Shown: positions 47,196 to 56,928, counted from the first letter of the stretch. The stretch is DNA of 64,000 nucleotides from Achromobacter sp. Root83 (GCF_001428845.1 NZ_LMIU01000012.1:438857-502856); one strand, 5' to 3'. Made by a program: numbers and translations. The notes: a model not told the origin generated them from the letters alone.

Positions 47196-48269
47196 ATGCC
47201 CCAACGCGATACCGCCTTTCTATCAGTGCAGAATCTTGTGAAGCGATTCGGCAGCCACACGGCGCTGGCTGACGTTTCGCTCGATATCCGCGCCGGAGAG
47301 CTGGTGTGCCTGCTGGGGCCGTCGGGTTGCGGGAAGACGACGCTGCTGCGCGCCATCGCCGGGCTGGAACGGCAGGACAGCGGCACCATCGTGCTGACGG
47401 GCCGCGATATATCCCATGCCGAGCCCCAGGAGCGCGACTACGGCATCCTGTTCCAGTCCTATGCGCTGTTTCCCAACCTGACCGTGGCCCAGAACGTGGC
47501 TTACGGCCTCAGTGGCAAGCGTTCCCACCGCAATCACGTCGCCCACCGGGTCGAGGAAATGCTGACCCTGGTGGGGCTGGCGGGCGCCGCCGGCAAATAT
47601 CCGGGACAGATCTCTGGCGGCCAGCAGCAGCGCGTGGCCCTGGCGCGCGCGCTGGCGCCGTCGCCGTCCCTGCTGCTGCTGGACGAACCGATGTCCGCCC
47701 TGGACGCCCGGGTGCGCGAGCACCTGCGGATCGAACTGCGGGCCCTGCAGAAACGGCTCTCCATCACCACCCTGATGGTGACGCATGACCAGGAAGAGGC
47801 CATGGTGATGGCCGACCGTATCGCCGTCATGAACGGCGGCGTCATCGAACAATACGGTACGCCGCTGGAACTCTATCGCCAGCCGGGTTCCGCCTTCATC
47901 GCCGATTTCGTCGGCGAGGCGAACTGGCTGCCGTTCGAACGCATCGACGCCCATCGGGCCCGCGTCGGCCGGCAGGAGCTGGCCGTGGACGCATCGCTGG
48001 ACACGGCAGCCGGCACGCTCTTCGTGCGGCCGGAGGCCGTGCGGGTCAGCGTGGCGCGCCCGGAAGAAACCAATTCCATGCTGGCCGACGTGCTGGATGG
48101 CGTGTTCCTGGGCCGCGGCTACCGCTTGGCCCTGCGCCTGGAAGGCGTGCCCGGCGCGACCGTGCATTCGATCGTGTCCCCTGAAACCGGAGATGCCCTG
48201 TTGGGTCCTCACGCCGCCGGCCGTTGCTGGGTGGAGCTGCCGCGCCATGCGATACGCGCCTACGCTTGA
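47196..48269 (+). CDS. ABC transporter ATP-binding protein, 2-aminoethylphosphonate type
   Basis: This 357-residue ATPase has Walker A GPSGCGKTT, Q-loop FQSYALFPN, signature ISGGQQQRVALARAL, Walker B LLLLDEP and switch histidine VTHDQEEA. A C-terminal TOBE-like domain starts near residue 285. It closely resembles PhnT and the spermidine/iron importer ATPases; the phosphonate call comes from PhnX and the other neighbours. GGAGG precedes the ATG. The permease gene overlaps its end. Confidence 0.88.
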   Translation: MPQRDTAFLSVQNLVKRFGSHTALADVSLDIRAGELVCLLGPSGCGKTTLLRAIAGLERQDSGTIVLTGRDISHAEPQERDYGILFQSYALFPNLTVAQNVAYGLSGKRSHRNHVAHRVEEMLTLVGLAGAAGKYPGQISGGQQQRVALARALAPSPSLLLLDEPMSALDARVREHLRIELRALQKRLSITTLMVTHDQEEAMVMADRIAVMNGGVIEQYGTPLELYRQPGSAFIADFVGEANWLPFERIDAHRARVGRQELAVDASLDTAAGTLFVRPEAVRVSVARPEETNSMLADVLDGVFLGRGYRLALRLEGVPGATVHSIVSPETGDALLGPHAAGRCWVELPRHAIRAYA

Positions 48270-50043
48270 TCCGGCCGTGACCCGTTCCTCGAACCTGGCC
48301 GGGCCGGCCGCCGTTCCCGCGCCCGCGCCGGCCGCCTTGCCGTCGCTGGGCCGCCGCCCGCTGCCGGGCTGGATCGGCTCGTTGGGACTGACGCTGGGGC
48401 AGGGCGCGCTGGCGCTGGGCCTGCTGCTGTTCCTGGCGCTGCCGCTGGCGGCGATCCTGGCCAAGTCCGTCACGGACGGCGAGGGCGCCTGGGTGGGCCT
48501 GTCCGTCATCACCGGCATCATCGGCGCCGATGGTTTTCTGAGCATGGTCGGGCGCAGCCTGGCCGTGGGCGTCGTGACCACCTTGCTGGTCGTGCCTTGC
48601 GCCTACGGGTTTGCCTACGGGCTGACGCGTACCCGCCTGCCGGGCAAGGGGCTGCTGCGCACTATCGCGTTGCTGCCGCTGCTGGCGCCGTCGCTGTTGC
48701 CCGGCATCGCGCTGGTGTACCTGCTGGGCAACCAGGGCCTGCTCAAGGGCCTGACCGGCGGCGCCACCATCTATGGCTTCTGGGGCATCGTCGTGGGCGA
48801 GGCCTTCTATACCTTCCCGCATGCGCTGATGATCCTGCTGACGGGTCTGGCGCTGGCGGATGGCCGGCTGTATGACGCGGCGCGCGCGATGGGGGCGGGG
48901 CCTTGGCGCACCTTTCTTACGGTCACGCTGCCCGGCACGCGCTATGCGGTGTTTTCGGCCTGCTGCGTGGTGTTCACGTTGACCGTGACGGACTTCGGCG
49001 TGCCCAAGGTCGTGGGTGGCGACTACAACGTCCTGGCGATGGAGGCCTACAAGGCGGTGGTCGGCCAGCAGAATTTTCCCAAGGGGGCCGCCATTGGCAT
49101 TCTGCTGCTCCTGCCCGCGCTGCTGACCTTCGTGCTGGACCGCAGGCTGCGCGCCCGGCAGGGCGCCCAGATGAGCGGCCGCGCGCAACCCTACGCGGCC
49201 GGCGCCCACGGCCGGCGCGACGCGGCTTTCCTGGCCCTGGCCGCCGTGCTGGCCGCCTTCCTGTTGCTGATCATCGGCGTGGCGGTGTGGGCGTCGTTCG
49301 TGAAGATGTGGCCGTACAACCTGTCCATGTCCTTGCGTTCCTACGATTTCGACAACATGGACGGCGGCGGCTGGCTCGCTTGGCGCAACAGCCTGCAACT
49401 GGCGTTCTGCACGGCGCTGGTGGGCACGGTCGTCGTCTTCGTGGGCGCCTGGATGATGGAAAAAGTGCCCGCGCGCGGCGCCGTGGCGCGCAGCCTGCGC
49501 GGCATGGCGGGCATGCTGGCCCTGATGCCCATGGCGGTGCCGGGGCTGGTGTTGGGCCTGGGCTACATCTTCTTTTTCAACAGCCTCGCGAATCCGCTGA
49601 ACGTGCTGTATGGAACGATGCCGCTGCTTATCCTGTGCACCGTCGTCCATTTCTACACCAGCGCGCACCTGACTGCGTCCACCGCGCTGAACGCGCTGGA
49701 TCCCGAATTCGAGGCCGCCTCGGCGTCGCTGAAGGTGCCCCGCTTGACGACGTTCCTGCGCGTGACCTTGCCGATGTGCCTGCCCGCCGCGCTGGATGTG
49801 GCGCGCTATCTCTTCGTCTCTGCGATGACGACGGTATCGGCGGTGGTGTTCCTGTACAGCCCGTCCACGGTGCTGGCCGCCGTCGCGGTCCTCAACATGG
49901 ACGACGCCGGTTTCATCGGTCCAGCCGCCGCGATGTGCACGGTGATCATGGCCAGCTCGGCCGCCGCCGCGCTGATCCTGCACCTGGCCAGCCGCGCGCT
50001 GGTGGCCCGCAGCCAGGCCTGGCGCCGCCCGGTGGCCGCGTGA
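48247..50043 (+). CDS. Fused double ABC permease, 2-aminoethylphosphonate type
   Basis: This 598-residue inner-membrane protein carries two complete binding-protein-dependent permease domains in one chain, about residues 45-310 and 340-595. The EAA-like cytoplasmic loops are [21 protein letters not shown] and [22 protein letters not shown] single fused permease replaces the usual pair. The start could be the ATG at 48247, overlapping the ATPase gene by 23 bp, or the GTG at 48277 just after it. It is followed by phnX. Confidence 0.88.
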   Translation: MRYAPTLDPAVTRSSNLAGPAAVPAPAPAALPSLGRRPLPGWIGSLGLTLGQGALALGLLLFLALPLAAILAKSVTDGEGAWVGLSVITGIIGADGFLSMVGRSLAVGVVTTLLVVPCAYGFAYGLTRTRLPGKGLLRTIALLPLLAPSLLPGIALVYLLGNQGLLKGLTGGATIYGFWGIVVGEAFYTFPHALMILLTGLALADGRLYDAARAMGAGPWRTFLTVTLPGTRYAVFSACCVVFTLTVTDFGVPKVVGGDYNVLAMEAYKAVVGQQNFPKGAAIGILLLLPALLTFVLDRRLRARQGAQMSGRAQPYAAGAHGRRDAAFLALAAVLAAFLLLIIGVAVWASFVKMWPYNLSMSLRSYDFDNMDGGGWLAWRNSLQLAFCTALVGTVVVFVGAWMMEKVPARGAVARSLRGMAGMLALMPMAVPGLVLGLGYIFFFNSLANPLNVLYGTMPLLILCTVVHFYTSAHLTASTALNALDPEFEAASASLKVPRLTTFLRVTLPMCLPAALDVARYLFVSAMTTVSAVVFLYSPSTVLAAVAVLNMDDAGFIGPAAAMCTVIMASSAAAALILHLASRALVARSQAWRRPVAA

Positions 50044-50069
50044 CCGACCATTTTCCAAGGATGATCCTC

Positions 50070-50891
50070 ATGACTGTTTCGCCTTTGCCTGTCCGCCTGG
50101 AGGCGGTGATATTCGACTGGGCCGGCACGCTGGTCGACTTCGGCTCGTTCGCGCCCACCAAGGTGTTCGTCGATGCGTTCTCGCAATTCGGCATGGACGT
50201 GTCGCTCAAGGAAGCCCGCGGCCCGATGGGCATGGGCAAGTGGGACCACATCCGCGCCCTCTGCGACCAGCCCGCCATCGCCAGCCAGTACCAGGCCCAG
50301 TTCGGCCGTCTGCCCACCGATGACGACGTGACCGCCATCTATGAACGCTTCCTGCCGATGCAGCTTGAAAAGGTCGCGCAGTATTCGTCGGCCATCCCCG
50401 GCGCCGCCGAGCTGCTGCGCGCGTTGCGCCAGCGCGGGCTGAAGATCGGCTCCTGCTCGGGCTATCCCGGCAGCGTCATGCGCCGGGTCGTGGAGCGGGC
50501 CGCAACGGAAGGGCTGGAACCGGACTGCATCGTCGCCAGCGACGACGTTCCGCGCGCGCGTCCCGCCCCGGCCATGGCGTTGAAGAACGTGGTGGAACTG
50601 GGCCTGTCGGACGTGGCCGGGTGCATCAAGGTCGACGACACCGCGCCGGGGATCGAAGAGGGGCGCCGCGCCGGCATGTGGACGGTGGGGCTGCTGCTGT
50701 CGGGCAATGCCGCCGGCCTGACGCTGGATCAGTACCTGAGCCTGGACGAGGCCGGCCGCGAGCAGGCGCGCGCCGCGGCCAGCCAGGAACTGTCGTCGGT
50801 GTCGCCGCATTACCTCATCGACACGGTGGCCGACCTGCCGGCCGTGGTCACCGATATCGAAGCCCGCCTGGCGCGAGGCCAACGCCCCTGA
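50070..50891 (+). CDS. phnX: PhnX, phosphonoacetaldehyde hydrolase (phosphonatase)
   Basis: This 273-residue HAD-superfamily enzyme breaks the C-P bond of phosphonoacetaldehyde to acetaldehyde and phosphate. The nucleophile Asp is in [17 protein letters not shown], a sequence characteristic of PhnX. The Schiff-base Lys of the cap domain is in [10 protein letters not shown]. Motif II (GSCSGYPGS) has Ser where some homologues have Thr, and motif IV is in [17 protein letters not shown] lies nine bases before the ATG. No PhnW transaminase, its usual partner, is encoded here. Confidence 0.95.
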   Translation: MTVSPLPVRLEAVIFDWAGTLVDFGSFAPTKVFVDAFSQFGMDVSLKEARGPMGMGKWDHIRALCDQPAIASQYQAQFGRLPTDDDVTAIYERFLPMQLEKVAQYSSAIPGAAELLRALRQRGLKIGSCSGYPGSVMRRVVERAATEGLEPDCIVASDDVPRARPAPAMALKNVVELGLSDVAGCIKVDDTAPGIEEGRRAGMWTVGLLLSGNAAGLTLDQYLSLDEAGREQARAAASQELSSVSPHYLIDTVADLPAVVTDIEARLARGQRP

Positions 50892-50995
50892 CCTAAAGCC
50901 TGTTCACCCATTCGCAACGCATACCGCGGCCGGCATCCCCCCGGCCGTGGGGGCCCTCTTCACCCTTTTTTTTCCGATCACCCACGGAGTTCCTC

Positions 50996-52018
50996 ATGAA
51001 TCGCTACAAGCTGCTTGCACTGGCCGCCGCCCTGACGGGCGTGATGGGCGCCGCCTCCGCCGAGACCACGCTGACCGTCTACACGGCGCTCGAAGCCGAC
51101 CAGATCAAGGTCTACCAGGCCGCGTTCGAGAAGGCCAATCCCGACATCAAGGTCCAGTGGGTGCGCGACTCCACCGGCATCATCGCCGCCAAGCTGCTGG
51201 CCGAAAAAGGCAACCCCAAGGCCGACGTGATCTGGGGCCTGGCCGGCACGGCGCTGGGCCTGATGGACAAGGAAGGCATGCTCCAGCCCTACGCGCCGAA
51301 GGGCCTGGACCAGATCGCCGCCAACATGCGCGACGCCAAGGCCGAACCTTCGTGGGTCGGCATGGACGGCTACGCCGCCGCCATCTGCTTCAACACCATC
51401 GAAGCCGAAAAGCAGAAGCTGCCCAAGCCCACGTCCTGGCAGGACCTGACCAAGCCCGTGTACGCCGGCAAGATCGTCATGCCGAATCCGGCGTCGTCGG
51501 GCACGGGCTTCCTGGATGTCAGCGCCTGGCTGCAGATCTTCGGTGAAGAGAAGGGCTGGGCCTACATGGACGCCCTGCACAAGAACATCGGTTCCTACAC
51601 GCATTCGGGTTCCAAGCCCTGCAACATGGCCGCCGCCGGCGAATTCCCGATCGGCGTGTCGTTCGACTACCGCGCCGCCAAGCTGAAGGCCGACGGCGCG
51701 CCGGTCGAAGCCGTGTTCCCGTCGGAAGGCCTGGGCTGGGAAGTGGAAGCCACCGCCATCATGAAGGGCACGAAGCACCTGGAAGCCGCGCGCAAGCTGG
51801 CCGACTTCTCCGCCAGCCGCGAGGCCAATGAACTGTACAAGGCGAACTTCGCCGTCCTGGCGATTCCGTCGATCGCCACGGCCAACCCGAACCTGCCCGC
51901 CGACCTGACCTCGCGCATGATCAAGAACGATTTCACGTGGGCCGCCACGAATCGCGAACGCATCATCGCCGAATGGACCAAGCGCTACGACGGCAAGTCC
52001 GAACCGAAGAAGAAGTAA
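50996..52018 (+). CDS. ABC transporter periplasmic substrate-binding protein (phosphonate type)
   Basis: This 340-residue protein has a clear signal peptide, MNRYKLLALAAALTGVMG, with cleavage likely after AASA. The mature part has the type-2 periplasmic binding fold starting TTLTVYTALEADQIKVYQAAF, similar to the iron/spermidine group and to binding proteins annotated for 2-aminoethylphosphonate. It lies 104 bp after phnX. Two very strong hairpins lie between its stop and the next gene, which may protect its mRNA. Confidence 0.88.
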   Translation: MNRYKLLALAAALTGVMGAASAETTLTVYTALEADQIKVYQAAFEKANPDIKVQWVRDSTGIIAAKLLAEKGNPKADVIWGLAGTALGLMDKEGMLQPYAPKGLDQIAANMRDAKAEPSWVGMDGYAAAICFNTIEAEKQKLPKPTSWQDLTKPVYAGKIVMPNPASSGTGFLDVSAWLQIFGEEKGWAYMDALHKNIGSYTHSGSKPCNMAAAGEFPIGVSFDYRAAKLKADGAPVEAVFPSEGLGWEVEATAIMKGTKHLEAARKLADFSASREANELYKANFAVLAIPSIATANPNLPADLTSRMIKNDFTWAATNRERIIAEWTKRYDGKSEPKKK

Positions 52019-52030
52019 GTGTCCACCATC

Positions 52031-52082
52031 GCGGCGGCGCCGGACGCCGCCGCGCCTCGGGAAGCGCCCGCGGGCGCTTCCC
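52031..52082 (+). other. Two consecutive perfect hairpins after the binding-protein gene
   Basis: GCGGCGGCG at 52031-52039 pairs with CGCCGCCGC at 52045-52053. A 24-bp perfect palindrome at 52059-52082 follows (GGGAAGCGCCCG and its complement). No T-run follows, so mRNA stabilisation or partial attenuation is likelier than termination. Confidence 0.8.
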
Positions 52083-52108
52083 CGCAATCCTCTTGCAATG
52101 TTTCGAAG

Positions 52109-53239
52109 ATGAAAAATTTCGACGTGATCGTGGTGGGCGCGGGCATGCTCGGCATCGCGCACGCATGGGCGGCCGCCAAGCGCGGCCTGTCGGTGGCCGT
52201 GATCGAGCGCAGCCGGCAGGCGCATGGCGCCACGATACGCAACTTTGGCCAGGTCATCGTGACGGGCCAGGCGCCGGGCATGATGCTGTCGCACGCCCAG
52301 CAGGCCCGCGAGCTGTGGCTGGAACTGGCGGACAAGGCGGGCTTCCATGTGCGCGCCAACGGCGCCCTGGTGCTGGCCCGCAACGCGGACGAGGCCGACG
52401 TGCTGTGCGAGTTCGCGGATACGCGGATGCGGCAGGAAGGATATCGCGCCGAACTGCTGTCCGGCCGCGACGTGGCGGGCCTGTACGGCGGCCAGCTCGC
52501 CCACCACTGCATGGCACTGCGCGGCCACGACGACTTGCAGATCTACTCCCGCGAGGCCTTGCCCGCCATCACGCGCTATCTGGAAACGTCTCTGGGCGTC
52601 ACGTTCATCACGGGGACGCTGGCGCGCGCGGTGGAAAACGGCGAGGTCTGCACCACGGCGGGCGATTTCAAGGCCGCCCACGTCTTCGTCTGCCCGGGCC
52701 ACGATTACCTGACCCTGCTGCCCGAACGCTTCGCGCCGTTGAACCTGGAGGTCACGTGCCTGCAGATGCTGCGCGCGGCCTTCGAGACCAACCCGATCGC
52801 GCTGGACCGCCCGGTGCTGACGGGCCTGTCCTGCGTGCACTACGGCGCTTTTTCCGATCTGCCATCGGCGCAGGCGCTGCGCGGCGTGATCCAGGCGCGC
52901 ACGCCCATGCTGCTGGAAAACGGCATCCACCTGCTGATCAGCCCCACGCCGTATGGCGAACTGATCATCGGCGACTCGCATCGCTATGGGCAGGACGCGC
53001 CGCCGTTCAACGACGAAGCCGTGGATAACGCCATGCTGGACCTGGCCTCGCAGGCCCTGGGGGCACGGCTGCGGGTGCTGGAGCGCTGGCAGGGCGTATA
53101 CGGCGCGCATGGGCCGGCGCCGTTTTCGGTGATTCCGGTGGACGCGGCCACCACGGTGGCGGTCATGCATTCCGGCGTCGGCATGACGGTGGGGCTGGCG
53201 ATCGGCGAACGGACGGTCGCCGGCGTGACGGGACGCTGA
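52109..53239 (+). CDS. FAD-dependent oxidoreductase associated with phosphonate catabolism
   Basis: This 376-residue DAO-family flavoprotein begins MKNFDVIVVGAGMLGIAHA, the FAD-binding dinucleotide motif, and has GATIRNFGQVIVTGQ, LLISPTPYGELIIGDSH and the C-terminal HSGVGMTVG flavin segment. Such enzymes recur in phosphonate clusters (HpnW/PbfC-like) and oxidise amino- or N-methylaminophosphonates. I infer that it supplies phosphonoacetaldehyde to PhnX. The start is the ATG at 52109; a GTG at 52019 would place the coding region across two hairpins and adds no family sequence. Confidence 0.8.
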   Translation: MKNFDVIVVGAGMLGIAHAWAAAKRGLSVAVIERSRQAHGATIRNFGQVIVTGQAPGMMLSHAQQARELWLELADKAGFHVRANGALVLARNADEADVLCEFADTRMRQEGYRAELLSGRDVAGLYGGQLAHHCMALRGHDDLQIYSREALPAITRYLETSLGVTFITGTLARAVENGEVCTTAGDFKAAHVFVCPGHDYLTLLPERFAPLNLEVTCLQMLRAAFETNPIALDRPVLTGLSCVHYGAFSDLPSAQALRGVIQARTPMLLENGIHLLISPTPYGELIIGDSHRYGQDAPPFNDEAVDNAMLDLASQALGARLRVLERWQGVYGAHGPAPFSVIPVDAATTVAVMHSGVGMTVGLAIGERTVAGVTGR

Positions 53240-53260
53240 TGTCCGCCGGCGCGCGGCAAT

Positions 53261-53289
53261 GAAAAAGGGCCTCGCGATCGCGAGGCCCT
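53261..53289. terminator. Bidirectional terminator between the FAD oxidoreductase and Rieske genes
   Basis: A perfect 22-bp palindrome (GGGCCTCGCGA and its complement, 53267-53288) has five As on its left. On the minus strand this gives a T-run directly after the stem, terminating the Rieske gene. Confidence 0.9.
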
Positions 53290-53312
53290 ATTCATCGTGC
53301 GGTCCAGCCGGC

Positions 53313-54458
53313 CTAGACCTCTTGCATGATGCGGCGGTACCACTCGTGGAAGTGCTGCATGCCGTCTTCCATCGGCGACTGGTAGGGGCCTGTCTCGTTC
53401 ACGCCGCGCAGCATCAGGGCCTTGCGGCCGGCATCCATGCGTTCGGCGATCTCGTCGTCTTCGATGGCCGTTTCCATGTAGGCGGCGCGCTGCGCTTCGA
53501 CGAATTCGCGTTCGAAGGCGGCGATTTCCTCGGGGTAGTAGAACTCGACGACGTTCACCGTTTCCTGGGGGCCCTTCGGATACAGCGTGGACAACACCAG
53601 CACGTGCGGGTAGAGCTCGATCATGTGGGTCGGGAAGTACGTGACCCAGACCGCGCCAAAGTCCGGCGCGTCGCCGCCACGAAACGACAGCAGACGGTCA
53701 TGCCACTGCTTGTACACATCCGAGCCGGGCTGGGCCAGCGCATTGTGCACGCCCACCTTCTGCAGGCTGTACCAGGCGTTGAACTCCCAGGCCAGATCGT
53801 CGCACGTGACGAAGCGCCCCAGGCCGGGGTGGAACGGACCGACGTGATAGTCCTCGAGGTAGACCTCGATGAAGGTCTTCCAGTTGTAGTTGCACTGATG
53901 CACTTCGACGTGGTCCAGCACGTAGTCGCCGAAGTTGAACTCGGGCCGCGAGAACAGCGGCGCCATGTCGGCGGCCGGATCGCGCGGGCCTTCGAACAGC
54001 AGGCCGTGGCAATCGCGCAGGCGGAACTTCTGCAGGTTCATGCAGGGCGTGGTCTCGAACTGAGGCGCGCCCAACAACTCGCCGTGGTTGTTGTACGTCC
54101 AGCGGTGCAGCGGGCACACGATGTTGCCGCCAGTGGCCTTCAGATTGCCGTGCGTATTGCAGTTGCCGGCCACGTTGCCGGCTTCGCCGCCAAGCATCAA
54201 TGCCTGCCGGTGGCGGCAGACATTTGAGATGAGTTCGACGCCTTGCTGGTTGCGAACCAGCGTGCGCCCTCCGTTTTCCTGAACCAACGTACGCCAATCC
54301 CCGACTTCGGGCACCACTTTCTGGTGGCCGACATATTGCGAGGATTGCTTGAAAATGAGTTCTTGCTCGCGGGCAAAGAGGGCTTCGTCAAAATATGCAC
54401 TGACGGGTAGCTGGGTGCGAGCTGGCACGACATGTGCCATCCGACCGATGTCGGTCAT
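53313..54458 (-). CDS. Rieske non-heme iron oxygenase, alpha subunit
   Basis: This 381-residue oxygenase has a Rieske domain near residues 70-140 and a catalytic domain with the mononuclear iron motif YLEDYHVGPFH. The cluster ligands are CRH and CPLH, but about 31 residues lie between them, where the family usually has 16-17. The extra loop contains another Cys and His (GNCNTHGN). The start is the ATG at 54458, with GGAGGG upstream. No reductase is encoded beside it. The substrate is unknown; its position next to the phosphonate genes is suggestive only. Confidence 0.85.
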   Translation of the reverse strand: MTDIGRMAHVVPARTQLPVSAYFDEALFAREQELIFKQSSQYVGHQKVVPEVGDWRTLVQENGGRTLVRNQQGVELISNVCRHRQALMLGGEAGNVAGNCNTHGNLKATGGNIVCPLHRWTYNNHGELLGAPQFETTPCMNLQKFRLRDCHGLLFEGPRDPAADMAPLFSRPEFNFGDYVLDHVEVHQCNYNWKTFIEVYLEDYHVGPFHPGLGRFVTCDDLAWEFNAWYSLQKVGVHNALAQPGSDVYKQWHDRLLSFRGGDAPDFGAVWVTYFPTHMIELYPHVLVLSTLYPKGPQETVNVVEFYYPEEIAAFEREFVEAQRAAYMETAIEDDEIAERMDAGRKALMLRGVNETGPYQSPMEDGMQHFHEWYRRIMQEV

Positions 54459-54736
54459 GATTCCCTCCGCTCGGATAAAAAAGCCAGGACGGTTTGAGCT
54501 TTGCCAAGCGCTTTTGTTCAAGCCAAGGTTTTGATCAAGGCCTGTTCAAGAATTTGAGCCTGGCTAAATCCGTTCTGGCGCGAAGAAAAATCGGTGTCTG
54601 GCCGATCAAATAAGCCGTGAATTGTACCCCAAGGGCTTGTGCCTCGCCCGTGAAACGCGGGGAGGCTTGGCGAAGCAATCGAAGGGTGGGTTTGGGGCGG
54701 CGCCAAGCCCGATTAACCCTTCGCGGCGTAGGTCTT

Positions 54737-55747
54737 TCAGACGAGCTTGCGGGTGGCGGGATGACGCCTGAGCAACCAGCTACTGGCCGCCGACAGGACG
54801 AAGACCGCCGCGGTCAGCAAGGGCACGGCCCAGGCGTCGCGCTGTCCGCCGGAGAAGGCGCCGGCGCGGCGCGCCACGTCCAGGAACACCGGGTGGATCA
54901 GATAAACGCCGAAAGTCAGCGGCGCCAGCGAGGCCAGCCTGGGCAGGCGCGGCGACGACACGATCCATTGGAACGCGGCCAGGGACATGAAGGGCACGGT
55001 CAGGCTGAAGTAATCGTAGAAGTAGGTGTCGAGCGCGTGGCCATCGGACATGATGGTCACGCCCAGCGCGGTGGCGGCAACGCTGGCCGCCAGCATCAGG
55101 CCGGGGCGCGGAATGCGCATCTCGCCATCGAAAATCAGGCGGCCCGCGACGAAGTAGCCCAGATAGGGAAGAAACCACGTCAGGAAGAAGCCATGAGGCG
55201 CACCGAGCGCGCGGCGATACAGGGCATCCAGTATCGCCACGCCCAGAATGCCCACTACCCACAGCGCGCGGGCCTTGGGCGTGCTGCGCACATACAGCAG
55301 GCGGACCAGGGGGGCGAACAGGTACAGCCCCACGATCATGTACAGGTACCAGAGATGGTAGTAGGGCTCGCCCTGCGCAACCTTGCGCGGCCAGAACGAA
55401 AAATCGACGCTGCCATCGTCCCACCAGTCCAGGCCGGTGCGCCACGCCAGGTAGAAGAGGGTCCAGAACAGCAGCGGAGCGCAGATCCGGGCCATGCGCC
55501 GGCTGTAGAACTTCTGGGCGTCCTGCGGCTTGTCGGGATCCAGCAGCAAGGCGCCGCTTACCATCACGAAGACAGGCACGCACCAGCGAGCGGCGGAGTC
55601 GTACAGGTTGGCGGCAAGCCACGCGCCGCCGCCATACGCGGCCGGATCGCTGACGATCAGCGCGGCGCTATGCAGCAGGACTACAGCTACGGCCGCCAGC
55701 CAGCGGGCGGCGTCCAGGCGGGCGTATCGGTCTTCGGTATGAGGCAT
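54737..55747 (-). CDS. Acyltransferase 3 family membrane protein (WecH-like)
   Basis: This 336-residue protein has about ten membrane helices. The N-terminal block LDAARWLAAVAVVLLHSA carries the conserved Arg and His of acyltransferase-3 enzymes, and FVMVSGALLL, FYSRRMARICAPLLFW and the late FGVYLIHPVF are typical. These enzymes acetylate surface glycans. No polysaccharide gene is adjacent. The 278 bp between it and the Rieske gene hold no gene that I can see. Confidence 0.85.
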   Translation of the reverse strand: MPHTEDRYARLDAARWLAAVAVVLLHSAALIVSDPAAYGGGAWLAANLYDSAARWCVPVFVMVSGALLLDPDKPQDAQKFYSRRMARICAPLLFWTLFYLAWRTGLDWWDDGSVDFSFWPRKVAQGEPYYHLWYLYMIVGLYLFAPLVRLLYVRSTPKARALWVVGILGVAILDALYRRALGAPHGFFLTWFLPYLGYFVAGRLIFDGEMRIPRPGLMLAASVAATALGVTIMSDGHALDTYFYDYFSLTVPFMSLAAFQWIVSSPRLPRLASLAPLTFGVYLIHPVFLDVARRAGAFSGGQRDAWAVPLLTAAVFVLSAASSWLLRRHPATRKLV

Positions 55748-55828
55748 CGGGCTCCCGCTGGGTGTTTGCTGCGTTACCTTAGCAGTGGCACGCGTCCGAT
55801 TTCTGTATCCAGGGGTTAGGCCAGGCGT

Positions 55829-55862
55829 AAAAAACCGACAGGACCGGAGTGGCGCTGTCGGT
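55829..55862 (-). terminator. Intrinsic terminator after the Bug gene
   Basis: On the minus strand ACCGACAG and CTGTCGGT pair around a 13-base loop and are followed by a T-run (six As on the plus strand). It lies about 100 bp past the stop at 55960. Confidence 0.8.
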
Positions 55863-55959
55863 GGGAAGGGTCAACCCGCGTCAGGGTGGCGGGCCGACCG
55901 AACGCGGGCCGGCGGTCCGCGAACGTTTTGTCACGAAACCGCGGGGCTGGGGCGCAGCC

Positions 55960-56928
55960 TCATTGCAGAACGATGTTGGCTTGCTTGATCAGTTGCGACA
56001 CGATGGGCTGTTCGGTCGTGATCTGCTTGTCGAGTTCCGCCGCGGAGCCCGAGCGGGGATCGATGCCCATGTCGAGCATGCGCTTTTTCACGGTTTCGTC
56101 CTGCAGGGTTTCGGCCAAGGCCGACTGCAGCCTTTGCAGCACGGGGGCGGGCGTTCCCTTGGGCGCCACGAAGCTGAACCACGCGGTCATGTCGAACGCC
56201 GGGTAGCCCTGTTCGGCCAGCGTGCCCAGATTGGGTTGCGTCGCCAAGCGCGAGGGGCTGGTGATGGCGAACACCTTGACCTTGCCGGCATCGGCCTGCG
56301 GCATGCCGGTGGCGACCATGTCGAAGAACAGATCCACGTCGCCACTGATCAGCGCGGGCAGGGCCTGGGTCGCGCCCTTGAACGGCACGTGCAGGATGTC
56401 GATGCCCGCGCGTTCCTTGAACAGCTCGCCCGCCAGGTGCGACGACGTGCCGGGACCGAAAGTGGCGAAGGTCAGCTTGCCCGGGTTCTGCTTGGCATAG
56501 GCCACGACATCCTGGGTGCTGTTGAACGGACGCTTGGGGCTGGACAGCAGGACCAGCGGGCCGACGCCCACCATGCCGATGCGCGCGAAACCGTCCGGAT
56601 CGTAGGGCAGTTCCTTGTAGAGATAGCGGTTGGTGACCAGCGTCGAGTTGGTGGCCATCAGGATGGTGTAGCCGTCCGGCGCTTCGCGCGAGACGTAGGC
56701 GGCTCCGATGGAGGTGCCCGCGCCCGCCTTGTTTTCGACGATCATGGGCTGGCCCAGGTTCTTGGCCATGCGCTCGGCCAGGACGCGCGTCAGCACATCC
56801 GTGGCGCCGCCCGCCGGGAAGGGCGAAATCACCTTGATCGGCCGGGCGGGATAGGTATCGGCCTGCGCACCCAGCGCGGCGGCGCTGAGCATCAGGGTGG
56901 CGAGCAGTTTGAAGCTGGTGCGAATCAT
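55960..56928 (-). CDS. Bug/TctC-family periplasmic solute-binding protein
   Basis: This 322-residue protein has a signal peptide (MIRTSFKLLATLMLSAAALGAQA) and the Bug fold, marked by YPARPIKVISPFPAGGATDVLTR, ENKAGAGTSIGAAYV and HVPFKGATQALPALISGDVDL. Bug proteins capture carboxylates for tripartite tricarboxylate transporters and are greatly expanded in Bordetella relatives. No membrane subunits are nearby. AGGGGA precedes the ATG at 56928. It is divergent from an IclR gene with a palindrome between them. Confidence 0.93.
   Translation of the reverse strand: MIRTSFKLLATLMLSAAALGAQADTYPARPIKVISPFPAGGATDVLTRVLAERMAKNLGQPMIVENKAGAGTSIGAAYVSREAPDGYTILMATNSTLVTNRYLYKELPYDPDGFARIGMVGVGPLVLLSSPKRPFNSTQDVVAYAKQNPGKLTFATFGPGTSSHLAGELFKERAGIDILHVPFKGATQALPALISGDVDLFFDMVATGMPQADAGKVKVFAITSPSRLATQPNLGTLAEQGYPAFDMTAWFSFVAPKGTPAPVLQRLQSALAETLQDETVKKRMLDMGIDPRSGSAAELDKQITTEQPIVSQLIKQANIVLQ

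Noticed and set aside
50925..50950. Terminator between phnX and the binding-protein gene
   Set aside because: A GC-rich dyad is present, but it is separated from the T-run by about a dozen bases, so I could not support a standard terminator.
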